Assembly (NCBI RefSeq): GCF_001039355.2 | Contig: NW_019775632.1 | Location: 144,641 to 208,640 of the forward strand | Source: Lingula anatina | Taxonomy: Eukaryota; Brachiopoda; Lingulata; Lingulida; Lingulidae | Direction: 5' to 3' | Length of the DNA stretch: 64,000 bases | Shown: positions 49,901 through 62,700 of the stretch, one piece after another | Layout of the letters: every line of letters begins with the position of its first letter | Numbering within the stretch: position 1 is the first letter of the stretch | Translations under genes and position numbers: made by a program | Notes under the pieces: generated by a model | Databases searched by the model: none | What the model was told of the DNA's origin: nothing | The model's input: the letters and a program-made list of their open reading frames with translations, nothing else

Positions 49901-52899
49901 TTCACAATTTCAACTACTTCTGGATCGGTTACCTCACGAGCGTCTGCAAATGAAATTAGTTGATTCTAATACCAACACATAGTCACGATAAAAAGAATGA
50001 TGATATACAAATTATTCCATGTTTTTATTTTTACCTGAAAGTTTACATAAAAAGCAGAGTTGAATAAAACTTGGCCTCTATTATGAAAAAGCACAAATCT
50101 TTCAATCACTGAATTGAACCAATTCAAGATCAAAATAAAGTCGAGTTTCCAGCTTTAATTTTTGGAACGCCTAACCCCAAACACCGTCTCTTTTTAACTC
50201 CACGAATCTGTATATGCCCATGAACAATTTAATAAGACNTGTTATACTTCATTTTTTGCGGGAAGCATTTTGATTTATTTAACTGTCCGTGTGCTTTGGT
50301 TTATTCAAACCATTTCCGAGAATTAAAGAATTAAGTTCATCGTTAATTTATTTGATTCTTTCGCATCGCCAGATTGACAATATTCTGTTGGGATGAAAAC
50401 CCTATTTCCATATTCATTTTACATCATTATTCGTTCTAAATCAGACTGAGACAATTACGGAAAACCGGATAATCCGAAGGAAAGACTTCGCTTTCATGGC
50501 ACTTCACTCATTTACCTGTAATTCTAGCAATCTTTCCACCTAGGTATGCCCCAGCATACCCCGATATATGAGCACCCAGACTGTGTCCTAACAAATGGAT
50601 CAGACTATGCTTGGATTTCATCTTGCTGACCATTAATTTAACCATCAAACCTATTTCTCTGCCGACCAGGCGCGTGTTAGCAGTAGCCTTTGGATAGTTT
50701 GGTGCCTTTGCTCCGTTTTCCCAGTCTACGAGAACGACGTTCATCGGTCCCTAAATTACGAGAAATTGGAGGAAAAGCTGGAAATTCATAGTATAGTGAT
50801 AAATATGATAACATATAATTATTACATGCATAGCCATGGCTGTATACACTGAGAAGGGAAAGGATGAACAAAGGGAACGATCAAATAAACAACATATCTT
50901 GCAATGTTCATTTGTTTGCAGCACACCACATTTACCCATATAAAATGGCGTAAACCGGTAAACTAAAACATAATTTGTTGCACTTGTATCAATTTATCAA
51001 TTTTCACTGAAAAGCAAGAGGGTTGTTTGCATTACAAAAAGCTAACCAATATCTATGTTGTATGTTTCCTTTCAATAACTTGATATCATACTGTAAGCTC
51101 CTAGATGAAAACTCAACCTCAGTTTACCTGAAGAGGGCCTTGTGATATCTGGAAGACCCCCGCTAACCTAAGATCAAGTCGAAGAGTAAATCATAATTCC
51201 ATTTTATCTTCGTTTAAAACAACTGAATAAATCAAAAACTGTATTTTTAATAATAAATAACCACTCGAAGATGCCAAGTATAAAGTTTGGGTGAATTAAA
51301 TTATCTATTATTTTTCTTTTATGTATCGTCTATAAAACTTAAACACAAAGTTGTTGCAACAGTTAACTGTTAAAGCAGGAGTCACTTAGTGTTAACTATC
51401 CGTGTATTTTTCACTTTTTATATAACTTGTTGAGGAAGGCAGCAAATTTAGCGATACATATGAGCTTATAATAATTTCAGGATGCTGTTGAAATAAGCTT
51501 TTTATTGATATGCAACATGTCAGTATATCTTGGTTGGTTAAGAAGACAGCCACGTCCCCCCTCCCCCGCATCTTTCCGCATCCTTAAAAACATTTGGCGG
51601 GGACAGGGTATCGAAGGTACTAGATTAAATTTTCACAAAATTAATAATTAGATAAGCTGTTACGTATTTGCCATTGTTTTTTACCCTCATGTGGATATGA
51701 GTATTGTTATGCCTGTCGCCTGATTGTAAAATTGATTGCTATAAAGTACGTGAAACTCGGTCTACTATTTATTTGCATAATCACAAAGTATGTACTTTTA
51801 AGAATTTAAAAATGTTATCAGTGGTAAAAGCACTTGGAATAGCTCCCAATATCTACCTTGTTCTAGGGTGGCAGATGTTTTAGGCACATTTTCCAGAAGA
51901 TTGACCATATTTAGCCATAGACATTATCTGTGAGTATCTAGTGAAAAACCAATCTGTAGCCCCGGTACATGCTGTAGAGGGTACCCAATATCCCTCCCTA
52001 ATGGAGTCCAAACACCTTTTCCAATGGGAACGGCCTCTTCAAAATATTGATAAAAAGTATGATATATATATAACAAATGAAATATATAATAAATACGCTC
52101 TTGTCAGTCAAAGTAATTTAACTTACCACTTTCAAAAAAGCATCTACCATAAGTTTCATCCATGACGCATTTCTGCTATCTGTGAATCCGTGGGTAATGA
52201 ATTTCACAGGGAGGTCTTTATTGAAGGATGAACTTTTTAGACTTGCGCCTCTGTCACTGTTAGATATGTTTTCTGGGACATCTGGGTTGTTACGGGTGTA
52301 CAAAAAGAAGCCAGTCCCTACTTCGTCTGGATCTGAAGGGAGTTCGTTGTAGGCGTTGTTGAATGGAGCGGAATTGTTAAAACAGCCAACTCTTGGATAA
52401 CATACCGACTCATCGTCGGCCCGCCTCTGACGATTATTCACAATTTCAACTACTTCTGGATCGGTTACCTCACGAGCGTCTGCAAATGAAATTAGTTGAT
52501 TCTAATACCAACACGTAGTCACGATAAAAAGAATGATGATATACAAATTATTCCATCTTTTTATTTTTACCTCACAGTTTACATAAAAAGCAGAGTTAAA
52601 TAAAACTTGGCCTCTATTATGGAAAAGCACAAATCTTTCAATCACTGAATTGATCCAAATTCAAGATCAAAATAAAGTCGTGCTTCAAGCTTTAGTTTTT
52701 GGAAGGCATAACCCCAAACACCGTCTCTTTTTTCTTCACGAATCTATACATGCCCATGGACACTTTAATAAGACATAAAACATTTGGGTCTTCAGAAAGA
52801 ATTAAACACACACACACACATGCAAAAATTGAATTATGACTTACGTAAATACCACAGTGACTGAAGACACAGGATCACTACCATAAGGACACGGGCCAT
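44986..52899 (-). CDS. Secreted pancreatic-type lipase, copy 3 (exons 2-3 duplicated)
   Basis: Coding exons read on the minus strand: 52,899-52,845 (signal peptide MARVLMVVILCLQSLWYL); exon 2 at 52,479-52,127; exon 3 at 50,750-50,516 or 48,673-48,439; 48,134-47,895; 46,876-46,773; 46,482-46,347; 45,970-45,865; 45,636-45,445; 45,097-44,986. With one copy each of exons 2 and 3 the product is 510 residues. The triad is complete: GHSLGAH (Ser193), GLDPAGPF (Asp217), IACSHKRA (His304). Copy 3 differs from the other two in having [10 protein letters not shown] in place of [10 protein letters not shown]. The PLAT segment is more diverged ([16 protein letters not shown]). Exon 7 ends at an apparent GC donor. 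The second exon 2/exon 3 pair (49,943-49,591; 48,673-48,439) is probably an allelic duplicate in the assembly. If real, it would repeat the first half of the catalytic domain in frame, which is unlikely to fold normally. Confidence 0.85.
45865..45866 (-). other. Non-canonical GC splice donor, lipase 3 exon 7
   Basis: At the position where copies 1 and 2 use GTAAG or GTGAG, copy 3 reads GG|GCAAGT on the minus strand. GCAAGT is the usual consensus of minor GC-AG introns. Using it keeps the conserved phase 2 and joins LELTG to KSDTLE, in line with the other copies. Confidence 0.7.
45997..46024. repeat. AAAT tetranucleotide microsatellite
   Basis: About seven AAAT units lie in the lipase 3 intron between coding exons 6 and 7. 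Confidence 0.9.
46916..46955. repeat. AAT trinucleotide microsatellite
   Basis: About thirteen AAT units lie in the lipase 3 intron upstream of exon 5. On the reverse strand this yields a spurious poly-Leu frame. Confidence 0.9.
47610..47725 (-). repeat. GC-rich dispersed repeat, inverted relative to 63,910
   Basis: In a lipase 3 intron, a GC-rich block contains CATCCGCCGGCATGACGCC, GGTGGAGCCGGACGAAACGG and GCGCTCACGCTGGTGGTA. Reverse-complemented, the order TACCACCAGCG, then a CGTCCGG/GTCCGGCTCC block, matches the tract at the right end of the window. It stands out against the AT-rich background and looks like a mobile repeat fragment. Confidence 0.65.
48163..50238. repeat. Duplicated block A in lipase 3 (exons 2 and 3)
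   Basis: This block is collinear with 50,240 to about 52,770. It contains lipase exon 3 (48,673-48,439) and exon 2 (49,943-49,591) and ends at AATAAGAC directly before the N at 50,239. The coding residues match those of block B except the first codon of exon 3 (Glu here, Gly in B). Intronic differences are scattered substitutions plus one large insertion in B. Confidence 0.9.
50240..52770. repeat. Duplicated block B in lipase 3 (exons 2 and 3)
   Basis: This starts immediately after the N with TGTTATACTTCATTTTTTGC, which matches block A from 48,163, and runs through AATAAGAC near 52,767, after which unique sequence leads to exon 1. It carries exon 3 at 50,750-50,516 and exon 2 at 52,479-52,127. 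Relative to A it has an extra segment of about 480 bp (about 50,933-51,413). Confidence 0.9.
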
Positions 52900-54997
52900 G
52901 TTAATCGAGAGGCAGGTCACCGCCGGAGTTCGCCAGACACGATCCACGTGAGATTTTTAAAGTTGGTATGCTGTGTCCTCTTATCAGACCGTTTTATTTT
53001 TCTAACGGATATTACGTCTGTAGACGACGCGTTTCACTAGCAAGACACCGTCAGGTGACAATTCTCAAATTTGGACGTGCCTGATAAAATGCTATCAAAC
53101 AAACCGGAGTTTTGTCCTGGTTTTAAAAGGAAAGAAAAGTAGAGTAAAACCCTCGCACGACATGATCACAAGCAAATGTTTTTTTTTTTTTTTTTGTAAA
53201 ATAACCGAGTTGAATTGTAACGAGAAACGGTTTTCGAGAAACTATAAGATTCTTTCATCCATTGCGCAAATACTATACACTTCATGCCTGGCCAATAAAC
53301 TTCTTTGTAGTTTAAGAAGATAACAAACATATAGACGTATTTTATTTGAATTTGCTTGTTAAAACATGTAGGCCTTTTATTCCCAGGGATGTTAATAGCC
53401 TTAATCTAGTTTATGACCAAGCCTTAGCACGCACAGGTGTAAAAGGTCCCTAATCTCAATGTCACTAGTTTCCGTAGTTGGGAGGAAAGCCCCCATCTGT
53501 TGGGAAAGATATAATCTCTTGCCACAGGGGTCGCTAGTGGTCTCTTTACTACACTAGAGACCACTGTATTAAGAGAGGGTAGGAGAGACGTACAGCAGAC
53601 AGCCCGCAATCAATTATGAACTGTGGAGGGTGACGTGCTTTACATTGTAACTTGGCATAAGTTCTTACGAATTAAAAAAAGACCCGCAAGTTGCTGAATA
53701 TATTCAATATATTTATCTCTTAAATCCATTAAATCAATGGAATATTTTCTTTTTTCGGTCGTTTCATAACCTTCACCTTGCACCACTTTGCACCTACTGT
53801 GACTATAACATATTATTTTGTAAAAAATAAAATAAGGAGTGTTCAGTAAATGGAAGAAATAAAGACTACTACATATTTAGTCAATACTTAACTATCTAAA
53901 GCAACAAAAAACTAAGTAAGACTACATTTCTGAGACCCTGGGTTTCATGTGACCAATGTACTACAGAGATAAAATAGTTATACATTTAGTATTTGAACAA
54001 CTAAAGCACCATTTGAAAGACTTAACAACGTCAGCATTATGGGCCAGGTAAGGTCAGAATCACCTATTCCTGAATCCTGGTAAAACTCATATTCAAGAAC
54101 TGGATTTCGTGGCTGTAGGATTCGAGTTTTTTCCATCTACGCTAAATCTGATAGTTCTAAAACACATTCATTATACTTCTGATCAAATAAATACACATTT
54201 TATATACTGAACAACATGCAAATGGTATAGCTGTTCACTTTACATAAACTATATTTTCTCTGCTTCACATTCATTAGTGAAATACATTTATATCCAAGTC
54301 ACTTTCTACAACATGCAACCATAATAAAGTAACTCACCAGCCTAAATCAAAGTAAATGGACCCATAGTTCTGTCAGATATTATACTCAAAAGTTTAAGAA
54401 AAAGTCTTGAAACACTATTGTATTAGGCAAGTGTCAAAAAGGACATTGACTGATGTTTGATATTTTACATTAACAACGTAAATGTAAGGAGTTTACTCTG
54501 GTCGGCAAATAACAGTGTCACTTAAATATCCAGCATCCTAGAGTGCAGTATTACAATGGTTTCTGTCCATATGTATCTTATGGAAATAATAGTTACTAAA
54601 ATTAAATAATGTGAGACTTTAAATATTGTTTGAGCATTCTATGAAAATTGTTAACTAGACATCCATTCCAAACCACATTTACCCAATTAATTTTTCCAAA
54701 TGGCAAAGGCAATAAAATTTAGTTCATAATAATCTCCAGGAATAGAGAACAAAGTTATTTGCCATTCTCCCAACAAGTTGCAACAAAGTAATAATATTAC
54801 TAAAAAGAGTGAAACAAGCAATGTTCAACTTTTTCCTTTTCACTTATCATACAGATGTAATGATAACATGTTTGAAACCAAGTACACTACCTGTACAATT
54901 CACTTTGAAATAAATAATAGTGATATAAAAAGCTGAAAATATATGCACTATACTTCAAAAAAACAAAAAAGTATATCATTCTATCAATGAGATGTTA
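52900..54997. other. Lipase 3 upstream region and HM13 3' UTR
   Basis: The left part should hold the promoter of lipase 3; a TTTAAAAA sequence (minus strand, near 52,955) is a weak TATA candidate. The right part is the likely long 3' UTR of HM13, with a minus-strand AATAAA candidate at 53,341-53,346. No further exon is seen. Confidence 0.5.
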
Positions 54998-55118
54998 TTA
55001 TTTGATTTTCTTTTCTTCTTTTCCGTCCTCTTTGGATGTCTGTTTGTTCTCTGTAGATTTCTCATCCTCTTCACTTGTCTCCTCCAGTTTCTCTGGGTTA
55101 TCTTCATAACTGAAAAAT

Positions 55119-55149
<31 letters not shown>

Positions 55150-58100
55150 CATTTGACATATATAATTACTCAAAACTTAAAGCTTCTGAAGCATGTCATG
55201 TAACAATATTGGTGTGAATTCACACTTTAAATTGTCTTACAGTGGACAATGACGACTGACACAAGGAACCAAAATTTAATGAGAGTTCTATTATTAAAAG
55301 TGTCAGGATTTGCCAGACAAAGATCCCAATTGTTAAGATTCACAAATTTTAGATACATAACTTTTTTTTACACTGCATATTTCTTTTTTAAAGAATTACT
55401 ACATAGTTGATAACAAAAATATCACATACAACTTGTTTCAGTATTCATTATCAGACAATGTGACTTATACTAAAGCATTTTTATTTTAAAAACTGTAACT
55501 GTAGCTGTTATCTACTTACGCAAACAGTTCTTTAAGTTCCCCTCTTACAATGGCAGTTATGAGTGGTGCACCAATACATGCAGGCACAAGGTACAGCAAG
55601 GCCGGCTGAAATATTCAATTACTTATCAAAAATGCTCCACCAAAGTTGCAAGCAGACACATATTTTCTTTTCTTTTACAGAAAGAATGTCTATACATAGA
55701 AAGGGGTTTTTGCAAATTAGTTTTGTGCAATCATGAGGCATTGAGATGAAAAACTGAATAAGCTTCTAATAAAATATTGAATCTTGACTGACTGCATCAA
55801 TAGAAAGGTGATATTATTTAGAGGTACCTGTAGTACAGCAAATAACAAGAACAAGGTTTAAATGTTTAGGAAAAGACCTGACATACCTGTGCATGCTTGA
55901 ATACATGCATGATGAATATTGTAGTCATTAGGCCCAGGAAATATGCTGCAAAACTAGTGTAGAAATACACCTTGCCACCCTTCTTCAGACTGAAAAAAAG
56001 GCATCACAAATAAAGTAAAATAAGAATTCAGCATTAAAGAGTTCTTAAAATCTAAAACACCTGAAAATGAATTGTTTAATTTCAGATCATGTATAAAAAA
56101 ATTATACAATCTAAATTTATTAAATTAAACAAGTTTTCATGGATTAAAAAAAGAAAAATGCTACCATTCAACTAGCTCAATGAAACAGTGCATTTTTAAT
56201 GATCAAATAGCAAAGAAAATTATAAGTATTGCAACAGAGAAGCTGTACTTTTTATACCTGACATCAAATCTCAGTAAAAGGGCAATAAATATGCCTGGAA
56301 TAACAATATCTCCCAGTCCTAACATGGCAAAATTATTAGCTGCAAGCCCCTTCTCCAGGAGATCCTGAGGAAACACCACTGAAAAGATGATAACCTAAGT
56401 AACTCTCACATACACAATGTTTAAAATCACTCATCTTCTCAGACAAAATAAAATGTACAACTGATAATATTTCCATGAAGAACTTGTATAGGTAATGAAT
56501 GTTAATCATTTCATAAAAATGTAAAAAAAAAAAATATTTACTATTCAGAGGCTACTTCCATTACAATAAGAGCAATGCCCATAATAGCGTACAATGATTT
56601 GTTTCATTCCATTATCAATTGTTGTTATTATTATGCATGTTAAAAAATCTGGTTACTGTGGTAAAAACAATAGCTAAAAAAATTTTAAATCATTTAAAAA
56701 ATAAAATTGGTACACTGAATGTTGACACTGATGCACTTACATTTGATTGGCGCTTCAAAGGATTTGGCAACAGTGACCATGACATTGGTTCCAAATACCT
56801 GTAATACAAATAATACTGCAATTAACAAATATTTTCTAATTCTGAGCAACATTTACTCTACAACACAATTCTGTGCAATCCTTTTAACCAATATAATGTA
56901 TGCCTTAATGAAATACAGAAACCCTATGGCATAATTTCCAGGCAAAATATTAAAACTTAAGCACTATCTCAGCAGATCATACAACTGCAACTTCTATCTG
57001 TGGGTATCCAGTCAAAACCCGCTGTTGTCCTCTACAGTCACTGAGAAGAAACAGGTGCCTTTAGACTGACTTCTTACAGTTAAGATTCCTAATTGCAATG
57101 TCTGCTGAGATAATACATTAAAAGTTTTTCAAAACTTGACTAAAATGCAGCCTAGGTTATTCACCCAACTGTCCCATTTATTCAGTGTCTTCATATTGGT
57201 ATAAGTCTAAAAAATAGTCTGCAATTTCTTTGAATGGCTTATGCTACCAAAAGAGCTTGTGATATGACTTCACCAAGCTAAAAAAACTGTTTTTACCAAT
57301 TCCTATGAATACTAACCCAGAATATGTCATAAAGAAAGAGCCCGCCTAGAAGTATACAGCCTGTGCTGATTCTGTTCAACTGTAGCAGTTCTACGCCATT
57401 GACAGCAAAGGCAAGCCCAAACAGGTTGTTGGCAATCCAGTGCTGTAAAAAAAATTAACATAATTTGTTTAAAAATCACAACTTTTATCAATGTCAATCA
57501 TATGGCATCTGCAAATAGAATATAATAAAAGAATTAGGTGGACAGGTGAAAGTTGTAAAAACTGAAATCCTGAAAATGTTGATTGCAATTTTGTGTGGTA
57601 TTTGGACCATATGGGGGAAAAAAAACATCAAAATAAAGACTGAAAATCCCGAAATCAGGCATAATCCCAGAAACTTTCACCTATGTAGGTGTAAACATGT
57701 TTCATCAATCCGATATCAGACATTACAAAATTGTTTATAACTTTATTAGGAGTGAGCAAAGCTGAAAGTGAAATTTCCATTAAGCATCATAGATGTTTCT
57801 TTTTCTAACAATCATTAGAAAACCAAACAATTTTGTTGAAGTGAAACTTATGCCATGTGCCTCACACTCTCACCTTCTTCAGCAGGTACCAGACACCAAA
57901 CCCAGCACACAAGAGAAGACACACAAGATCTTTATTGTTGAACTCATAGTCCATGAGATCTGTAACAGGAATAAAATTTATCAAAGATAAACAATAAGTG
58001 TGTTTTCTCTGCTATCTAAAGAAGATGTAATTACTTAATATATTGTAAACATTGAAGATATGGATTAATTTTCTATTTTGATATTTTATTATATTTTATA

Positions 58101-59532
58101 ATAATAATAATAATAATAATATAAAAAGAAAGGAAATTCTATAGGGACCACCAACCTTCTCTCTTTTCTTTATCTTTCCCTCTTCTCAGCAGTAAGTGAT
58201 ACTGCTCATCTGGGAATGCTGCTGGGATCAGCTTGTTCACTACAGGGCTATAGGGTTAAACAAATAAAAAAAGGGCTCATTTACACATGGTCTTTCAATA
58301 AAAAAAATTATCAACAAATCTCAGTACAGAGACAGCTACTGTGTGACCCTTTCTATGTTTTGTTGGTAGTGCATTGCCAAATTATCTACATAAAGCTGCT
58401 TAGAAAACTATTTAGTTCCAGAGATCAAAATACATACAAAAATGAATACTGTTGAAAACTAAGATCTTGATACCACTAAGTTATGCCTGGACTACTGTAC
58501 ATTTCCGTACAATCATCATCTCTTTCTAACATACCTTAGGATGTGCGCAAGGGCAAGCACTCCAAGGAAGAAAAAATAAAATGTCAGGAGTAGGTTGATG
58601 TACTCTTTGGAGAAAATCTGGAAAATTAAGTCAGACTATCTATAATGACAATAGAGAAACACAAGAGTATGTTGGTTCAGGCACGGACGGCAAAATTTGC
58701 ATATGGAACTTTACTTTTTTTCATTTGTTTTGTTTAGATCTTTTAAACATCTTTAACATGCATTATTAACATATTTTGCGTCACTATTCCATTTTTTGGC
58801 ATGTTTTATTTACAAGTAGGCTAATTTTCAAATAACAGAGCAAACTTACTAAACAGATGTCATTCACATATTTTGACAAAAACATGAGAGGCATTACCTT
58901 AAAGAATATATATAACCCCAAGAGGGTGCAGCTGGCAATGATGGGAAACATGGCTGCATCTTTACTTGACATCGTTTCAGGTTTTTCTCCAGATTCCTCA
59001 ATGAAATAATGGGGAAATAAATATACATTGTGTCTAATTTTCATAAACAAAAGCGACAAATTTCAGCAAGCAACTGTCTACTTTAAAAACCTTGCCATAT
59101 GGCATATGTCACCAATTCTGTTCACGTTGGCACGAGTGGAATAACAAATAACTCATGTGTAAAAGCAAATCTAGCAGAAGTAATGTGAATGAAGTTGTTG
59201 AAGTTGTTCGTTCGCATGCCTTATATGACTTAGATGTAAAATCAGGGAATTTATTGACTTTATGGTCTCCTTGTATTATTACTATTTTTTTTTTTACTGT
59301 TTAGCAGGAATAAAAAACGCCGGCTGCTGCCACTTACCTTTTGCTCCTTATGGTACCTTACGGACCTAAGTGATCCGAAGAAAATTGGCAGTAATGCCAT
59401 CAAAACTAAACTTCCATACGCAACCGCCATCCCCTCTGGCGTTGCTGGTATCTTTGCTGTGCCATTTGTCTCCGGTCCTGGAGAAATATCGGTCAAATTT
59501 TCAACAACTTCTTTCAGCGTGGTGTCTCCCAT
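54998..59532 (-). CDS. HM13: Signal peptide peptidase (intramembrane aspartyl protease)
   Basis: Signal peptide peptidase cleaves leftover signal peptides and other type II membrane segments inside the ER membrane. Coding exons: 59,532-59,338; 58,996-58,898; 58,617-58,535; 58,247-58,156; 57,959-57,874; 57,442-57,317; 56,798-56,741; 56,378-56,258; 55,989-55,887; 55,605-55,520; 55,109-54,998, giving 386 residues (human about 377). The N-terminus has a likely N-glycosylation site (NGT) and TPEGMAVAYGSLVLMALLPI. Catalytic motifs are all present: LYDIFW (Asp about 224), MLGLGDIVIPG (Asp about 270) and QPALLYLVP (PAL about 322-324). The C-terminus is acidic/Lys-rich and ends in KKIK, fitting the KKxx ER-retrieval signal. 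It is divergent from the gene at 59,755 and is a clear one-to-one family member. Confidence 0.97.
55113..55145. repeat. AAAT microsatellite next to last HM13 exon
   Basis: About eight AAAT units lie in the last HM13 intron, a few bases upstream of the terminal-exon acceptor. On the minus strand this forms a TTTA-rich tract close to the acceptor. Confidence 0.85.
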
Positions 59533-59754
59533 ATTGCTTATTTGGTACTCGTGTATTTCTCGTGTTGTTCAAAGAAAAGCGAGATCTGAAATTCAATGAA
59601 TTAATTCGATTAAAAGTACGAGAAAAAGAAAGATTGAATATACTGTTTGCTGATTATAATTGACAGTATCCTTTGTAAGATATAGATAACAAAATTTGTC
59701 ACTTTTTGTCGGAAGTTTAATATCTCCCAGCATGCATTGACGTAAACAAAAAAG
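59533..59754. promoter_or_regulatory. Divergent promoter, HM13 / unknown gene
   Basis: Only 222 bp separate the HM13 start codon (minus strand) from the start codon at 59,755 (plus strand). Both genes have their first coding exon here, so the segment must hold both 5' UTRs and a shared, probably bidirectional, promoter. No TATA box is obvious. Confidence 0.7.
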
Positions 59755-62700
59755 ATGGCGGAGAGAGCAGCCGCATTTAAAGCTCTCTGCGCCTTTTATG
59801 TGCTTGTGATTGTCTCTAAAACTATATGTGCATTAACTGAATGGAAGGAAGGCCTTCAATATAACAGGAATTATGTCAACAGTGCTGCAAATTATTTGAC
59901 ACAAAAGGGAGATATGAACAGACATGTTAAACCATCCCCGCAGCAGGTGGGCGAAGTTTCGCGTACGTCACGTGCGGTCCGAGGCAAAGAAATTAGAAGG
60001 AAGATATATGAAGAATACAAGGATTTTTATACAACTATTGGATTACAAGTTGTAGATGACAGTGTGGCTAAAAGAGAATATATGGACGCGGTCAGGAGGG
60101 AAAGTGATTCAGGGGTGTCAAATTTAAACACGGTGTGTTTATCCGTTTTCTCTGTGCATGAGTCGTTCAGAATGAATTAGGTGGACCTACCTGGCTAGTG
60201 CGACCTAACCCATCAGGGACTCTCACTAAATACAGTTAGATATAAGAGACGAACACCCTTCCTCTTGTTTACTTGTATAAGCACCAGCTTCTCTGTATTC
60301 TACTCAGGGGCGTGTTAGTCTGTTAAAGGTGCATTTAAGTCAAGTGATAACAACTGTTTATTTTGGAAAAAAAAGGGGGGGGGGGTAAATGACAATTTTC
60401 CTACACTTACCAATGGTGAATGAATCCATTCTGACATTCAAAATTAGTCTGTTTTTTTTTCAGGAGTTCGTTTTTTTGTAATAATCTTATAAAGAAGAGA
60501 TTATTACAGTGAGTAGCCATCTATGAAGGTCCCGTGGTCATAAGCAAAGATATCAAATTCAGATTCTATGAGTTGTTCACAATGTATTTATTGTGAAATA
60601 TGAATCTCATATGAAGAGTTGTTATCCCTTTAACTGTTTTGTGACAATTGTTTGGATTTTTAGTTAGAGAAACAGCAAGAAGAGAAACTTCCAGGGGATG
60701 TCCTTGTCATGAAGAGGCTTTGTTCTGCTCTAAGATTTGGCAGACTTCCTGATAATGGTAATAATTGTTCAAATCTATCAATATGACATTTTTAGTCTTT
60801 CTAAGATCGCATTCACAACGAGTTGAGCCAGGCTTTACAAATCCTGGGACTAAATATGGCGGACGTACATGAAAGAAAAACTGCCTAATCTTTTAATAGT
60901 CTCCCCGCCTCTCACACGCTTCCCCATGTGTCGTCCCAATGGAGCCGAGATTTAATGACTGTACCCCTGCAGGGACGACGTGTGGGGAGGCGTGTAAGAG
61001 GCGGAGAGACTATTGAAAGATTAGGCGGTTTTTCTTTCATGTACGTCCGCCACATTTAGTCCCAGGATTTGTAAAGCCTGGCTCAACTCGATGTGAATGT
61101 GGTCTAAGTACAAAAGATATATTTGATCCTATTTTATGATCTATTTAATATTATGATACTACTGCAATTTTTCTTGATTATTTCTCAGTGATATGTTTTA
61201 AAAGTAATGTTTCATATTGTTTAACATGAAAAAAATTATTTTTATCAAGAGGTATGAGAAATTTTCAGGTGTTACCTCCTATATTTCTACGGTTGTCAGT
61301 TAGTTTTATCAGAGACTGATATATTGCACTTGACACCTTACATTTTCTCATAGTTCTTTATAAATGTTATCCATGTTTTACTGTTCACAGTACTTATCAA
61401 AAACTTCCATGATATTATTATTGTACATGATTTTTTACCAGAGGTCCCTCAGCACACATTGCCAAAATCTGTATCATATATAAGTGAAATGAAAGGACAC
61501 AAAGGCAGTATATTGGAAATAGGCTCTGGTTATACAGTTTCCCTGCTGGCTGATACTACCCATACATATACAGCTATAGCACTGCTCATACAAGGTGAGT
61601 TGTTTTTAGATACAAGCTTAATAGTAACACGTGATAAATTAAAGGTAATTGGATTTTTTAAAATGATTACATAGGTTTATCTAAACCAGTTTAGATTTAT
61701 AGAAATTTGAACTCTCTGTGTCTAAACATCTCCACTTTATTTTATAAACACATCAGTACTAAGGCAATCAAGCAGTTGTGGGGATTGGGGGGAGACTTAG
61801 CCATTTTCATTTTTTCAAGTCACAAGTGTGATAAGTCTTTCAGATACTGCTTTGAGGGCTGAGACTGGTCAAAGGATGTCTAAGTTCAAGTTAATAGTTT
61901 TACCGTTTTTCTCTTCCCCCTGTGGAAGGTATAACTAAGGGCAATAAGATATATTACCTTACTATAACACTTCTTTATCACAATGACCTTATTGAGGTCA
62001 CTAAACTCTTATTTGTTACAACATAATCCTTAAAAATTTGAATCAATTTTAAAATTTCATGCAATTATACTTATTACAATGATCGGAATTATGTGTAACA
62101 TTAAAGTTGTTGCTGCCACTTATTTTTCTTCTAAATCTCATAATGATACAATTCCCAGGAGTCTTCTCTGTTTTCTCTCTAATTTGAAGGCCTTATGTAC
62201 AAAAAATTAATTATTGTAAATTATTGTAAATTACCACTTCACAGTGATGATTATACCATACATTTTTAAATCAAATTAAAAAAAAAAAACACCCAATACT
62301 ATTCAACTAGAACAAAATTCTTTGTGAACAAGAACATATATGAAGCAGCAAAACCCAAACCTTACTCCATCACCTGTGTATCATTTTTTTCAGCATCAGA
62401 CTTAAACATCTTGGCCATTTGTTTTATTTTGTTTTCCAGATTCAAAGTTACCAGTAAAAGAAAATCTCTTAACTTACCATAGTATTCCGAACCTGTATGT
62501 TGGCTCATTGTTTCAAGACAATCTACCAGCAGCTGTTGAATATCTTTATAATGATAATCAGGTAAAGCAAACAGCATTAAAAAATTCATGTTAAGTACCA
62601 TGATGCAAAAAAAAAATAAATAAAATAAAATGAAAAAAAAACATCGTTTACAGGGTATTCATATATCTGGCATAGAATCATACTTTTTATGCTTGAAGTT

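Noticed and set aside
48439-52479. Reading the duplicated exon 2/exon 3 sets as a fourth lipase gene or as a lipase with a doubled catalytic half
   Set aside because: There is only one signal-peptide exon and one set of exons 4-9, and the copies meet at an N, so an assembly duplicate is more likely.
32900-52899. Venom-type phospholipase A1 identity for the lipases
   Set aside because: All copies have a full-length lid and a C-terminal PLAT domain, which venom phospholipases A1 of the same superfamily lack; nothing points to a toxin role.
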